From Chloroflexota bacterium (lineage in GTDB: Bacteria; Chloroflexota; Dormibacteria; CF-121), in NCBI GenBank assembly GCA_005882525.1, contig VBGO01000215.1, positions 1-11,169 on the forward strand: a stretch of 11,169 nucleotides of DNA. The letters are read 5' to 3'. The notes beneath the pieces were generated by a model, which searched no databases, was not told the origin of the DNA, and saw only the letters and a list, made by a program, of their open reading frames with translations. Shown in pieces: positions 5,911-11,169 of the stretch. Made by a program: the position numbers and the translations under genes. Position 1 is the stretch's first letter. Every line of letters starts with the position of its first letter.

Positions 5911-6658
5911 TGCAGAACTGAACGGCAAGTCGCAGGAGGCGCAGGGCACGCCCGCGCCAGCCAAGGCGCGCGCCCGGCGGCCCGCCCCCAAGGAAGCCGC
6001 CGAAGCCGGCCGCGTCTGGACCGGCCAGCGGGTCACGGTCGGGGAAGGCCATCCGGCCCCACCGGAAACCCCCTCGGCGCCGCCGTCGGCGGTGGTTCCC
6101 GCCGGTGAGGCCAAGCCCGTCGCCGCCGAAGGCGAGCCCCACTGGTACGTCGTCCATGCCTATTCCGGTCATGAAGAAAAAGTGCGCAACAACCTGATGA
6201 AGCGCGTCGACTCGATGGACATGCACGACCGCATCTTCGAGGTGCTGGTCCCCACCGAAGACGTCATCGAGATCAAGGACGGCCAGCGCCGCCACGTGGC
6301 CAAGCGCACCTTCCCCGGCTACATCCTGGTGAACATGATCATGTCGGACGAATCCTGGTACGTCGTGCGGAATACGCCCGGCGTCACGAGCTTCGTCGGC
6401 TCGGGCAACAAGCCGGTGCCGCTGCAGGAGAAGGAGATCAAGTCCATCCAGAAGCAGATCAAGGCCGAGGCGCCCAAGGTCCGGGTCGAGTACCAGGTGG
6501 GTGAGAACGTCCGGGTCATCGACGGGCCCTTCTCGGACTTCCACGGCAAGGTCGACGAGATCAACGCCGACAAGGGCAAGCTCAAAGTGCTGGTCAACAT
6601 GTTCGGCCGGGAGACGCCGGTCGAGCTCGACCTCCTCCAGGTGGAGCGGTTGAAGTAA
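5903..6658 (+). CDS. nusG: Transcription elongation/termination factor NusG
   Basis: A 251-aa NusG. Residues 1-78 are an Ala/Pro/Glu-rich, probably disordered extension, like those of actinobacterial NusG. The NGN domain starts at HWYVVHAYSGHEEKVRNNL (80-98) and includes FEVLVPTEDV, KRTFPGYILVNM and VVRNTPGVTSFVG. The KOW domain covers about 198-251 with VGENVRVIDGPFSDFHGKV. NusG binds the RNA polymerase clamp, supports processivity and, through KOW, contacts Rho or ribosomal protein S10. The start is TTG at 5903, overlapping secE, with GGAG 10 bases upstream. The stop TAA shares its last A with the rplK ATG. A later start would only shorten the extension. Confidence 0.95.
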   Translation: MADAELNGKSQEAQGTPAPAKARARRPAPKEAAEAGRVWTGQRVTVGEGHPAPPETPSAPPSAVVPAGEAKPVAAEGEPHWYVVHAYSGHEEKVRNNLMKRVDSMDMHDRIFEVLVPTEDVIEIKDGQRRHVAKRTFPGYILVNMIMSDESWYVVRNTPGVTSFVGSGNKPVPLQEKEIKSIQKQIKAEAPKVRVEYQVGENVRVIDGPFSDFHGKVDEINADKGKLKVLVNMFGRETPVELDLLQVERLK

Positions 6659-7086
6659 TGGGAAAGAAGAAGGTCAAGGCCATCGTCAAGATCCAGATGG
6701 AGGCGGGCAAGGCCACCCCCGCGCCGCCGGTCGGCACGGCGCTTGGTCCGCACGGCGTCAACATCATGGAGTTCGTCAAGACCTACAACGATCGCACCGC
6801 GTCCATGGCCGGCCAGGTGATCCCGGTAGAGATCACGATCTTCGAAGACCGCACGTTTGTCTTCATCACGAAGACCCCGCCGGCTGCCGCGCTGTTGAAG
6901 AAAGCCGCCGGCGTGGAAAAAGGCTCGGCCAAGCCGAACAAAGAGAAGGTGGGGACGGTCAGCCGGCAGCAGGTGCGCGAGATCGCGCAGCTGAAGCTGA
7001 AGGACCTCAACGCCTACGACGTGGAGGCGGCGATGAAGATGATCGAAGGGACGGCGCGCTCGCTCGGCATTGAGGTGTCCGCCTGA
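6658..7086 (+). CDS. rplK: Ribosomal protein uL11
   Basis: A 142-aa, full-length uL11. The N-terminal domain has KVKAIVKIQMEAGKATPAPPVGTALGPHGVNIMEFVKTYNDRT, with the proline-rich PAPPVG segment that contacts GTPase factors. The C-terminal rRNA-binding domain has FVFITKTPPAAALLKKAAG and the VGTVSRQQVREIAQLKLKDLNAYDVEAAMKMIEGTARSLGIEV ending. uL11 and uL10 share the GTPase-associated 23S rRNA, where uL11 also senses stalled states for RelA. The ATG overlaps the nusG stop by one base and the TGA overlaps the rplA start by one base, so translation is coupled along nusG-rplK-rplA. Confidence 0.97.
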   Translation: MGKKKVKAIVKIQMEAGKATPAPPVGTALGPHGVNIMEFVKTYNDRTASMAGQVIPVEITIFEDRTFVFITKTPPAAALLKKAAGVEKGSAKPNKEKVGTVSRQQVREIAQLKLKDLNAYDVEAAMKMIEGTARSLGIEVSA

Positions 7087-7790
7087 TGCCACAGGCACGC
7101 GGCAAGAAATACAAGGAGGCCGCCAAGTCGATCGAGCGCACCGAGCAGTACGCGCCCGATGACGCGGTCCGGCTCGTGCTGAAGAGCTCGACGTCGAAGT
7201 TCGACGGCTCGATCGAGGCGCACCTGCGGCTGGGTGTCGACCCGCGCCATGCCGACCAGATGGTCCGTGGCTCGGTGGTGCTGCCGCACGGCACCGGCAA
7301 GAAGCGCCGCGTGCTGGTGTTCGCCACGGGTGAGAAGGCCCGCGAGGCGACCGAATCCGGCGCCGATTACGTCGGGGCCGACGACCTGGTGAAGAAGATC
7401 CAGGAAGGCTGGCTCGACTTCGACGTCGCGCTGGCGACGCCGGACCTGATGGGCCAGGTCGGCCGGCTGGGCAAGATCCTGGGGCCGCGGGGCCTGATGC
7501 CGAACCCGCGCGCCGGCACCGTGACCTTTGACATCGCCCGAGCGGTCAAGGACATCCAGGGTGGTCGCATCGAGTACCGGGTCGACAAGACCGGCATCAT
7601 CCACACCAACATCGGCAAGGCGTCCTACAGCGAGAGTCAGCTGCACGACAACTTCGCCGCCCTGATGGATGCGGTGGTGCGCGCCAAGCCCAGCTCGGCC
7701 AAGGGTCAGTACCTCAAGTCGGTCTACCTGTCGCCCACGATGGGGCCGAGCGTCCCGGTCGACCCGGCCGCCGCCGGGCGGATGAGCTAA
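7086..7790 (+). CDS. rplA: Ribosomal protein uL1
   Basis: A 234-aa uL1 of normal length. It has the family marks FDGSIEAHLRLGVDPRHADQMVRGSVVLPHGTGKKRRVLVFATG, the central ADYVGADDLVKKIQEGW, and the signature LGKILGPRGLMPNPRAGTVT, and it ends in the family pattern KGQYLKSVYLSPTMGPSVPVDP. uL1 forms the mobile L1 stalk at the E site and in many bacteria also represses its own operon by binding mRNA that mimics its rRNA site. The start ATG overlaps the rplK stop by one base. I did not find a convincing L1-binding mRNA structure, but did not fold the region. Confidence 0.97.
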   Translation: MPQARGKKYKEAAKSIERTEQYAPDDAVRLVLKSSTSKFDGSIEAHLRLGVDPRHADQMVRGSVVLPHGTGKKRRVLVFATGEKAREATESGADYVGADDLVKKIQEGWLDFDVALATPDLMGQVGRLGKILGPRGLMPNPRAGTVTFDIARAVKDIQGGRIEYRVDKTGIIHTNIGKASYSESQLHDNFAALMDAVVRAKPSSAKGQYLKSVYLSPTMGPSVPVDPAAAGRMS

Positions 7791-7808
7791 CCCAGACCGC
7801 CCCGGCCG

Positions 7809-8195
7809 ATGGCTAACACGAAGACCGGCGATCCCGCGGTCGACACCTTTCTCAAGGGCTACGCCCCACCGGTGCGAGAGATCGCCGTCAAGACGCGCGA
7901 GGTGATCCTGTCGGTATTCCCGGGCGCGACCGAGAAGGTCTTTCCCGGGTGGAAGGTGATCCAGTACTCCGCCGGGGCCGGCCGTGAGGATGTCTTTGCC
8001 GTCATCTCGCTCCAGAAAGAGCGGGTCAACCTGGGGCTGGCCAACGGCGCCGGCCTGCCGGATCCGGAGGGCTTGCTCGAAGGGACGGGTCAGGGCATCC
8101 GGCACGTCAAGCTGACCTCGCCCGAGGCGGCGAGTGCGCCGGCGGTTCGCGTGCTGGTGCAGGGCGCGCTGACCGCCACCAAGAACGGGAGCTGA
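7809..8195 (+). CDS. DUF1801 (YdhG-like) protein
   Basis: A 128-aa protein with the pattern of the DUF1801/YdhG fold: an N-terminal DPAVDTFLKGYAPPVREIAVKTREVILSVFPGATEKVFPGWKVIQY, a central DVFAVISLQKERVNLGLANGAGLPDPEGLLEGTGQGIRHVKLTSPEAA, and a closing helix ALTATK. Family members are small soluble proteins with a frataxin-like alpha/beta fold; no reaction is established as far as I know. It begins 18 bp after rplA and ends ahead of the rplJ promoter, so it is likely carried on the rplK-rplA transcript. No SD is seen before ATG 7809, so translation may depend on ribosomes finishing rplA. An unrelated gene at this point of the ribosomal cluster is unusual. Confidence 0.85.
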   Translation: MANTKTGDPAVDTFLKGYAPPVREIAVKTREVILSVFPGATEKVFPGWKVIQYSAGAGREDVFAVISLQKERVNLGLANGAGLPDPEGLLEGTGQGIRHVKLTSPEAASAPAVRVLVQGALTATKNGS

Positions 8196-8219
8196 GGCCG
8201 AGCGCTCGCGGCGGATCGC

Positions 8220-8228
8220 TGCTATACT
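8220..8228 (+). promoter_or_regulatory. Extended -10 promoter of rplJ-rplL
   Basis: TG-C-TATACT (8220-8228) is a good extended -10 box. No clear -35 is seen at 8200-8205, as is allowed for this class. Transcription would start near 8235, about 117 bases before rplJ. Confidence 0.55.
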
Positions 8229-8249
8229 CACCAACCGCGACAACTGAAT

Positions 8250-8302
8250 AGCCAAAGACCGCTGGTGCCGGACCTAACGGCTCAATTTCCAGCGCAGGCG
8301 AG
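8250..8302 (+). promoter_or_regulatory. rplJ leader: L10-binding-like RNA element
   Basis: The leader begins GCCAAAGACCGCTGGTG and can fold into a three-tier hairpin: GCC (8251-8253) with GGC (8297-8299), an asymmetric purine-rich AAAGAC/CA loop resembling a kink-turn, then CGCTGG (8260-8265) with CCAGCG (8289-8294), topped by GCCG (8267-8270) with CGGC (8278-8281). This matches the known L10 leader layout (Rfam L10_leader type), which copies the 23S rRNA site and lets free L10(L12)4 lower rplJL expression. The 3' part CAGGCGAG (8295-8302) can instead pair with CTCGCCTG (8323-8330), a likely antiterminator. Confidence 0.75.
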
Positions 8303-8318
8303 CAGGATGCGATAACGG

Positions 8319-8350
8319 CCTCCTCGCCTGGTGTGCGAAGGAGGTTTTTT
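8319..8350 (+). terminator. Attenuator hairpin whose 3' arm is the rplJ Shine-Dalgarno
   Basis: CCTCCT-CGC (8319-8327) pairs with GCG-A-AGGAGG (8335-8344) with one bulged A and a 7-nt loop, then six T (8345-8350). This is a classic intrinsic terminator. AAGGAGG of its 3' arm stands 7 bases before the rplJ TTG, so the folded stem would both stop RNA polymerase and hide the SD. Confidence 0.75.
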
Positions 8351-8351
8351 A

Positions 8352-8933
8352 TTGGCCACGACGCTGAAGAAGAAAGAGAAGATCGACAAGAAGGCCGAGA
8401 AGGCCGCGGTGGTCGCGGACATCACCGCCCGGCTGAAAGCCTCGTCGACCGCGGTGCTGGCCGACTATCGCGGGATGACGGTGGGCCAGATGCGAGACCT
8501 GCGCAGCAAGCTGAAGGGCGGCGGCATTGAGATGGTGGTGGTCAAGAACACGCTGGCCCGCCGGGCGGCGAAGGCAGCCGGATACGAACCGCTCAACGCC
8601 GAGCTGGTCGGGCCGATCGCGATGTTGTTCGCCGCGGATGACGTCTCGGCGCCGGCCCGGATCCTCAACGACTTCATCCGGGCAAACCGCAAGATGGTCA
8701 TCAAGGCCGGCCTGCTCGAAGGCCAGCTGATCAAGGCGGCTGCCGTCACCGAGCTCGCCGACCTTCCCTCTCGCGAGGTTCTGCTCAGCCGCCTGCTGGG
8801 CGCGATGCAGGCCCCCTTGGGCTACCTGGCCAGCGTCCTGCAGGCCCCCATCGTAAAGTTCGCCCGTACGCTCGATGCCGTTCGCAGTCAAAAAGAGTCG
8901 CCGTCGCCGGCCCCGGCGCCGGCCGCAAGTTAG
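8352..8933 (+). CDS. rplJ: Ribosomal protein uL10
   Basis: I place the start at TTG 8352, 193 aa, because AAGGAGG lies 7 bases upstream; the GTG at 8331 would lie inside the attenuator and before the SD. The protein shows KAEKAAVVADITARLKASSTAVLADYRGMTVGQMRDLRSKLK, VVKNTLARRAAK, a GPIAMLFAADD strand and the C-terminal helix LPSREVLLSRLLGAMQAPLGYLASVLQAPIVKFARTLDAV, which carries bL12 dimers. The tail after about residue 175 is a short Ser/Pro/Ala stretch. uL10 anchors the ribosomal stalk to 23S rRNA and in many bacteria regulates its own mRNA with bL12; the leader seen here fits that. rplL follows after 9 bp. Confidence 0.95.
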   Translation: MATTLKKKEKIDKKAEKAAVVADITARLKASSTAVLADYRGMTVGQMRDLRSKLKGGGIEMVVVKNTLARRAAKAAGYEPLNAELVGPIAMLFAADDVSAPARILNDFIRANRKMVIKAGLLEGQLIKAAAVTELADLPSREVLLSRLLGAMQAPLGYLASVLQAPIVKFARTLDAVRSQKESPSPAPAPAAS

Positions 8934-8942
8934 GAGGAACCA

Positions 8943-9290
8943 ATGGCAAAAGTTAGCGTCGACGATTTCGTCTCCGCGTTGAAGGAATGGACCGTGGTGG
9001 ACGTGATGAACGCCATCAAGGCCATCGAAACCGAGTTTGGCGTGACGGCGGCTGCCCCGGTCGCGGTGGCGGCGGCGCCGGCCGGCGGCGGGGCGGCCGC
9101 AGCGGCCCCGGAAGATGCCAAGATCGGCGTAATCAAGGTCGTGCGCGAGATCACCGGTCTCGGCCTCAAGGAAGCCAAAGACCTGGTTGACCAGGCGCCC
9201 AAGCCGGTCAAGCAGGGCATCAACCGCGAAGAGGCCGAGGGCGTCCTGAAAAAACTGAAGGACGCGGGCGCTGGCGCGGAAATCAAGTAG
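8943..9290 (+). CDS. rplL: Ribosomal protein bL12 (L7/L12), short form lacking the first C-terminal-domain strand
   Basis: A 115-aa bL12 (family usually about 120-130). ATG with AGGAGG (8932-8937) upstream. Residues 1-33 are the dimerising N-terminal domain, bound to uL10. Residues 34-56 are the Ala/Gly/Pro hinge. The C-terminal domain resumes at DAKIGVIKVVREITGLGLKEAKDLVDQAPKPVKQGINREEAEGVLKKLKDAGAGAEIK and carries the factor-binding helices. In the family the hinge is followed by a strand like KTEFDVVL plus a turn before ..KIQVIKVVRE. Here AAAAAPEDAKI joins directly, so about 11 residues including that first strand are missing, in frame. bL12 recruits EF-G, EF-Tu and IF2 to the ribosome. 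Real trait or assembly fault cannot be told from the sequence. Confidence 0.93.
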   Translation: MAKVSVDDFVSALKEWTVVDVMNAIKAIETEFGVTAAAPVAVAAAPAGGGAAAAAPEDAKIGVIKVVREITGLGLKEAKDLVDQAPKPVKQGINREEAEGVLKKLKDAGAGAEIK

Positions 9291-9302
9291 GCAAGCGGTA
9301 AA

Positions 9303-9329
9303 GCCGGCGCGGTCCAGCACCGCGCCGGC
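9303..9329 (+). terminator. Long GC hairpin after rplL
   Basis: GCCGGCGCGGT (9303-9313) and ACCGCGCCGGC (9319-9329) are perfect 11-nt arms with loop CCAGC, 12 bases after the rplL stop. There is no T tract. It may protect the rplJL mRNA 3' end or act as a weak terminator before the transporter gene, whose open frame runs through it. Confidence 0.5.
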
Positions 9330-9333
9330 CAAC

Positions 9334-10332
9334 CTGGCGGAGCGAGAGGGCGACAAGGCGCAGGGCTCGATCCGGCATGTTGTCGCGACCGACGGCCCAC
9401 CGCTCGATCCCACCTCCGAGGGCCTGCTCGCCTGCCTCAAGAAGGGAGCGCAGGGCTTCTGGCTCGACATCGAGAATCCCGGCGACGCCGACTTCGAGCT
9501 GCTCGAGAAGACGTTCGGGTTTCACCCGCTGACGCTGGAGGACATCCGCAACCGGAATCAGCGGCCCAAGGTCGAGGAATTCCCGGGCTACGCGTTCGTC
9601 GTCCTGTTTACGGCGGAGCTGGTTAACGAGCGGGTAGAGATCCGCGAGCATCATCTCTACGTCTCGCCGCAGTACCTGGTCAGCGTCCACCTCGAGCCGT
9701 CCGACCCGCTTAACCGGCTACGCGAGCGCATCAGGTCCAACCCGGACCTCACCCGGCGGAGCTTGCCGTTCCTCTTCTATCTGGTCGTCGACCAGCTGGT
9801 CGACGCGCTCTTTCCCGTGCTCGAGCGCATCGACGACTCGGTGGACAGCGTCGAGGACCGCATCCTCGCTTCGCCCGACACGGCCGCGCTCGGCGAGTTG
9901 TCCGATCTGAAACGGACGGTGATCGAGCTTCGCAAAGTGCTGGGCGCCCAGCGGGACGTCTTCCAGCGCCTGACGACCCGCGCCATCGGCGACCCCGGGG
10001 ACAAGGAGATGTCGATCTATTACCGGGACGTCTACGACCACCTCGTCCGCCAGTACGAGACGGTCGACTCCCTTCGGGACCTGCTGACCAGTGCCATGGA
10101 CGTGTACCTCTCCACGGTCTCGAACCGGCTGAATCTGCGGATCACCCGGCTGACGGTGTTCGCCACCCTCTTCCTCCCCCTGACGTTCATCACCGGCTTC
10201 TTTGGCATGAACTTCGCCTGGCTGGTGGCCCACATCGCTCCGGGCTGGACCTTCTGGCTGCTCGCCGTCGGGGTAATGCTGGCCACGACGGCCGGCCAGC
10301 TCTGGTACTACCGCAGCCGAGGCTGGATCTGA
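9334..10332 (+). CDS. CorA-family divalent metal ion transporter (start uncertain)
   Basis: The frame is open from 9259 to TGA 10330-10332 and encodes a full CorA-type protein. The N-terminal alpha/beta domain has GFWLDIENPGDADFELLEKTFGFHPLTLEDIRNRNQRPKVEEFPGYAFVVLF and HHLYVSPQYLVSVHLEP. Long helices follow (LKRTVIELRKVLGAQRDVFQRL, YYRDVYDHLVRQYETVDSLRDLL). At the C-terminus are two membrane segments, the first ending in the GMN selectivity motif (residues about 291-293 in FFGMNF). CorA pentamers carry Mg2+, or Co2+/Ni2+, into the cell. No ATG, GTG or TTG is in frame before TTG 9763, which would remove the whole first domain. I give CTG 9334 as a placeholder; it has no SD. It lies between rplL and rpoB, which is unusual. 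Confidence 0.85.
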   Translation: MAEREGDKAQGSIRHVVATDGPPLDPTSEGLLACLKKGAQGFWLDIENPGDADFELLEKTFGFHPLTLEDIRNRNQRPKVEEFPGYAFVVLFTAELVNERVEIREHHLYVSPQYLVSVHLEPSDPLNRLRERIRSNPDLTRRSLPFLFYLVVDQLVDALFPVLERIDDSVDSVEDRILASPDTAALGELSDLKRTVIELRKVLGAQRDVFQRLTTRAIGDPGDKEMSIYYRDVYDHLVRQYETVDSLRDLLTSAMDVYLSTVSNRLNLRITRLTVFATLFLPLTFITGFFGMNFAWLVAHIAPGWTFWLLAVGVMLATTAGQLWYYRSRGWI

Positions 10333-10381
10333 GGCCCAAGGATTTGGTCGGCCGGGAACGTTCTTCTCCTGGAGAGAGGAC

Positions 10382-10516
10382 GTGTTCCGCTGGCTGCTGT
10401 TCTTCTGCCTGATCCTGGCCGGGATCCTGGGATTCGTGTCCTTCGTGATGGGCATCCCGATTCCGGGCCTGTCCCAATTCGGTATTCAGCAGCCCGGAAC
10501 GCCCTTTCAGCCCTAG
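10382..10516 (+). CDS. 44-aa single-pass membrane small protein
   Basis: A short frame with GTG start and a clear SD (GGAGAGAGG, 10371-10379), 49 bp after the CorA-like gene. The product MFRWLLFFCLILAGILGFVSF.. is one strongly hydrophobic segment (about residues 3-24) followed by a Pro/Gly/Gln tail MGIPIPGLSQFGIQQPGTPFQP. I know no family. The well-placed SD, start and membrane segment support a real small protein; its position suggests co-transcription with the transporter gene, and small one-pass proteins sometimes tune transporters, but that is only a guess. Confidence 0.5.
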   Translation: MFRWLLFFCLILAGILGFVSFVMGIPIPGLSQFGIQQPGTPFQP

Positions 10517-10548
10517 GTCCCGGCCCGGGAGCTACCGAGTTGGCGAAC

Positions 10549-10571
10549 CCCCTTCCCCTGCGAGAAGGGGA
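10549..10571. repeat. C-rich palindrome upstream of rpoB
   Basis: CCCCTTC (10549-10555) can pair with GAAGGGG (10564-10570), or TCCCCT (10554-10559) with AGGGGA (10566-10571). It resembles the palindrome at 3081-3104 in composition and loop (TGCGAGA/GCAG), so both may be members of one dispersed class. Confidence 0.4.
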
Positions 10572-10576
10572 GTGCT

Positions 10577-10597
10577 AGACTAACCCGCGATTAGTCT
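10577..10597. repeat. Inverted repeat AGACTAA / TTAGTCT
   Basis: Perfect 7-nt arms (10577-10583, 10591-10597) around CCCGCGA, in the gap between the small ORF and rpoB. Its AT-rich arms stand out from the GC-rich surroundings. It may be an operator or mRNA 3' hairpin; no T tract follows. Confidence 0.4.
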
Positions 10598-10636
10598 GAT
10601 AGACCTTCGATCGGCGACCTGACCCGTTTTTCCCTC

Positions 10637-10683
10637 CCCGGGGGACCTGCCCCGGGCCCGATCGCGAAGCGACGGTTTCGCGA
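10637..10683. repeat. Two adjacent GC-rich hairpins before the rpoB promoter
   Basis: CCCGGGG (10637-10643) pairs with CCCCGGG (10650-10656), and TCGCGAA (10662-10668) with TTCGCGA (10677-10683). They lie just upstream of the rpoB -35 box and may block readthrough from the corA-like side or serve as protein sites. With the repeats at 10549-10597 they fill most of the 306-nt gap, which holds no gene. Confidence 0.45.
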
Positions 10684-10700
10684 CGAAGATGGCTGTGTGC

Positions 10701-10730
10701 TTGACAGCCACGTTAACGGCATGTTAGGAT
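10701..10730 (+). promoter_or_regulatory. Promoter of rpoB
   Basis: A perfect TTGACA (10701-10706) is followed after 18 bp by TAGGAT (10725-10730), with an extended -10 TG at 10722-10723. The start site would be near 10737, leaving a leader of about 86 bases. rpoB is thus probably transcribed apart from rplJL. Confidence 0.7.
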
Positions 10731-10822
10731 TGCCGTTCGGTGCTTCCAGGGTTGCTTTTCCGCGTCCCTAGCGCCGCCAGCCTGCCCACCATTTTTTCCT
10801 GCTTCATCTGAAAGGAGAGTCC

Positions 10823-11169
10823 ATGATTCAGCCTTCCTCCAACGGCTCTCGTGTCAGCTACGGCCGCATCCCGGAAATGCTCCCGGTCGCCGACCTGATC
10901 GAGACCCAGATTCGGTCCTTCAACTGGTTCAAGCGCGAAGGGCTCAGGGAGCTGTTCGAAGAGATCAACCCGATCACCGACTACACCGGCAAGAACTACG
11001 AGCTCAAGTTCCTGGATTACGAGTTCGGGCTGCCCAAGTTCGACAAGGAAGAGTGCCGCAACCGCGACATGACGTTCGCGGCGCCGCTGCGCATCAACAC
11101 CAGGCTGACCATCCGGACCGGCGAGAATGCCGGCGAGATCAAGGAATCGGAAGTCTTCATGGGCGACTT
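10823..11169 (+). CDS. rpoB: RNA polymerase beta subunit (3' partial)
   Basis: ATG at 10823 with AAGGAG five bases upstream opens a frame that runs off the window after 115 codons. The product reads YGRIPEMLPVADLIETQIRSFNWFKREGLRELFEEINPITDYTGKNYELKFLDYEFGLPKFDKEECRNRDMTFAAPLRINTRLTI..ESEVFMGD. This is the start of RpoB: the protrusion/lobe entry with the family's L..IQ..S..WF pattern and the (V/F)(Y/F)MGD motif. The beta subunit forms half of the polymerase active-site cleft and holds the rifampicin pocket, which is outside this window. The gene follows the usual rplL-rpoB order but is parted from rplL by about 1.5 kb holding two extra frames. Confidence 0.97.
   Translation, partial: MIQPSSNGSRVSYGRIPEMLPVADLIETQIRSFNWFKREGLRELFEEINPITDYTGKNYELKFLDYEFGLPKFDKEECRNRDMTFAAPLRINTRLTIRTGENAGEIKESEVFMGD

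Noticed and set aside
7014..8255. 413-aa open frame on the minus strand across rplA and the DUF1801 gene
   Set aside because: It lies opposite well-conserved genes, has low-complexity Arg/His/Gly/Asp-rich content typical of antisense shadow in GC-rich DNA, and shows no family pattern.
8331..8351. GTG at 8331 as the rplJ start (200 aa)
   Set aside because: It is in the loop of the attenuator and upstream of the strong SD; the TTG at 8352 is correctly spaced from AAGGAGG and gives the normal uL10 N-terminus.
8349..9470. 373-aa minus-strand frame opposite rplJ and rplL
   Set aside because: It is antisense to ribosomal protein genes with clear SDs and signatures; its composition is that of a shadow.
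9763..10332. TTG at 9763 as the start of the CorA-like protein (189 aa)
   Set aside because: The upstream in-frame sequence encodes the conserved CorA N-terminal domain, so the true start is far earlier.
9718..10455. 245-aa minus-strand frame opposite the CorA-like gene
   Set aside because: The plus strand carries the GMN motif and two membrane segments; the minus frame has no domain pattern.
1..11169. Search for CRISPR arrays, transposase genes, integrases or toxin-antitoxin pairs
   Set aside because: No regularly spaced repeats, no transposase or integrase motif in any frame, and no paired small ORFs of that kind were seen.

Overview
This is a GC-rich bacterial window. Its right half carries the conserved cluster rpmG - tRNA-Trp - secE - nusG - rplK - rplA - rplJ - rplL - (corA-like) - rpoB. 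High GC, several TTG/GTG starts, an alanine/proline-rich N-terminal extension on NusG, a CysA2/SseA-type sulfurtransferase and an MmyB-type regulator suggest a terrabacterial lineage such as Actinobacteria, Chloroflexi or a relative like Dormibacterota. That placement is inference from style, not a search.

Left part (1-5258), accessory-looking: the 3' end of an MmyB-like regulator gene (+); tRNA-Thr(UGU) (-); a membrane-anchored TPR protein (-); a divergently transcribed thiosulfate/3-mercaptopyruvate sulfurtransferase gene (+) broken by an apparent 20-nt deletion; a secreted YkuD L,D-transpeptidase (+); and a small multi-pass membrane protein (+).

Right part (5259-11169), translation/transcription core: a near-consensus promoter followed at once by a terminator-like hairpin precedes rpmG. 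tRNA-Trp, secE, nusG, rplK and rplA follow closely; secE/nusG, nusG/rplK and rplA's start overlap their neighbours. A DUF1801 gene lies between rplA and rplJ. The rplJ-rplL pair has its own extended -10 promoter and a long leader that looks like an L10-responsive attenuator, in which the 3' arm of the terminator is also the rplJ Shine-Dalgarno sequence. rplL encodes a bL12 that appears to lack the first strand of its C-terminal domain. A CorA-like transporter frame with no canonical start codon and a 44-aa one-pass membrane ORF separate rplL from rpoB, which has its own strong promoter and runs off the window.

Most of the right half is housekeeping: ribosomal proteins, the SecE translocon subunit, NusG and RNA polymerase beta. 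I do not see a new defence or mobile system. The points most worth following are the rplJ leader, the shortened bL12, the broken sulfurtransferase, and the extra genes inserted in the rplKAJL-rpoB cluster.
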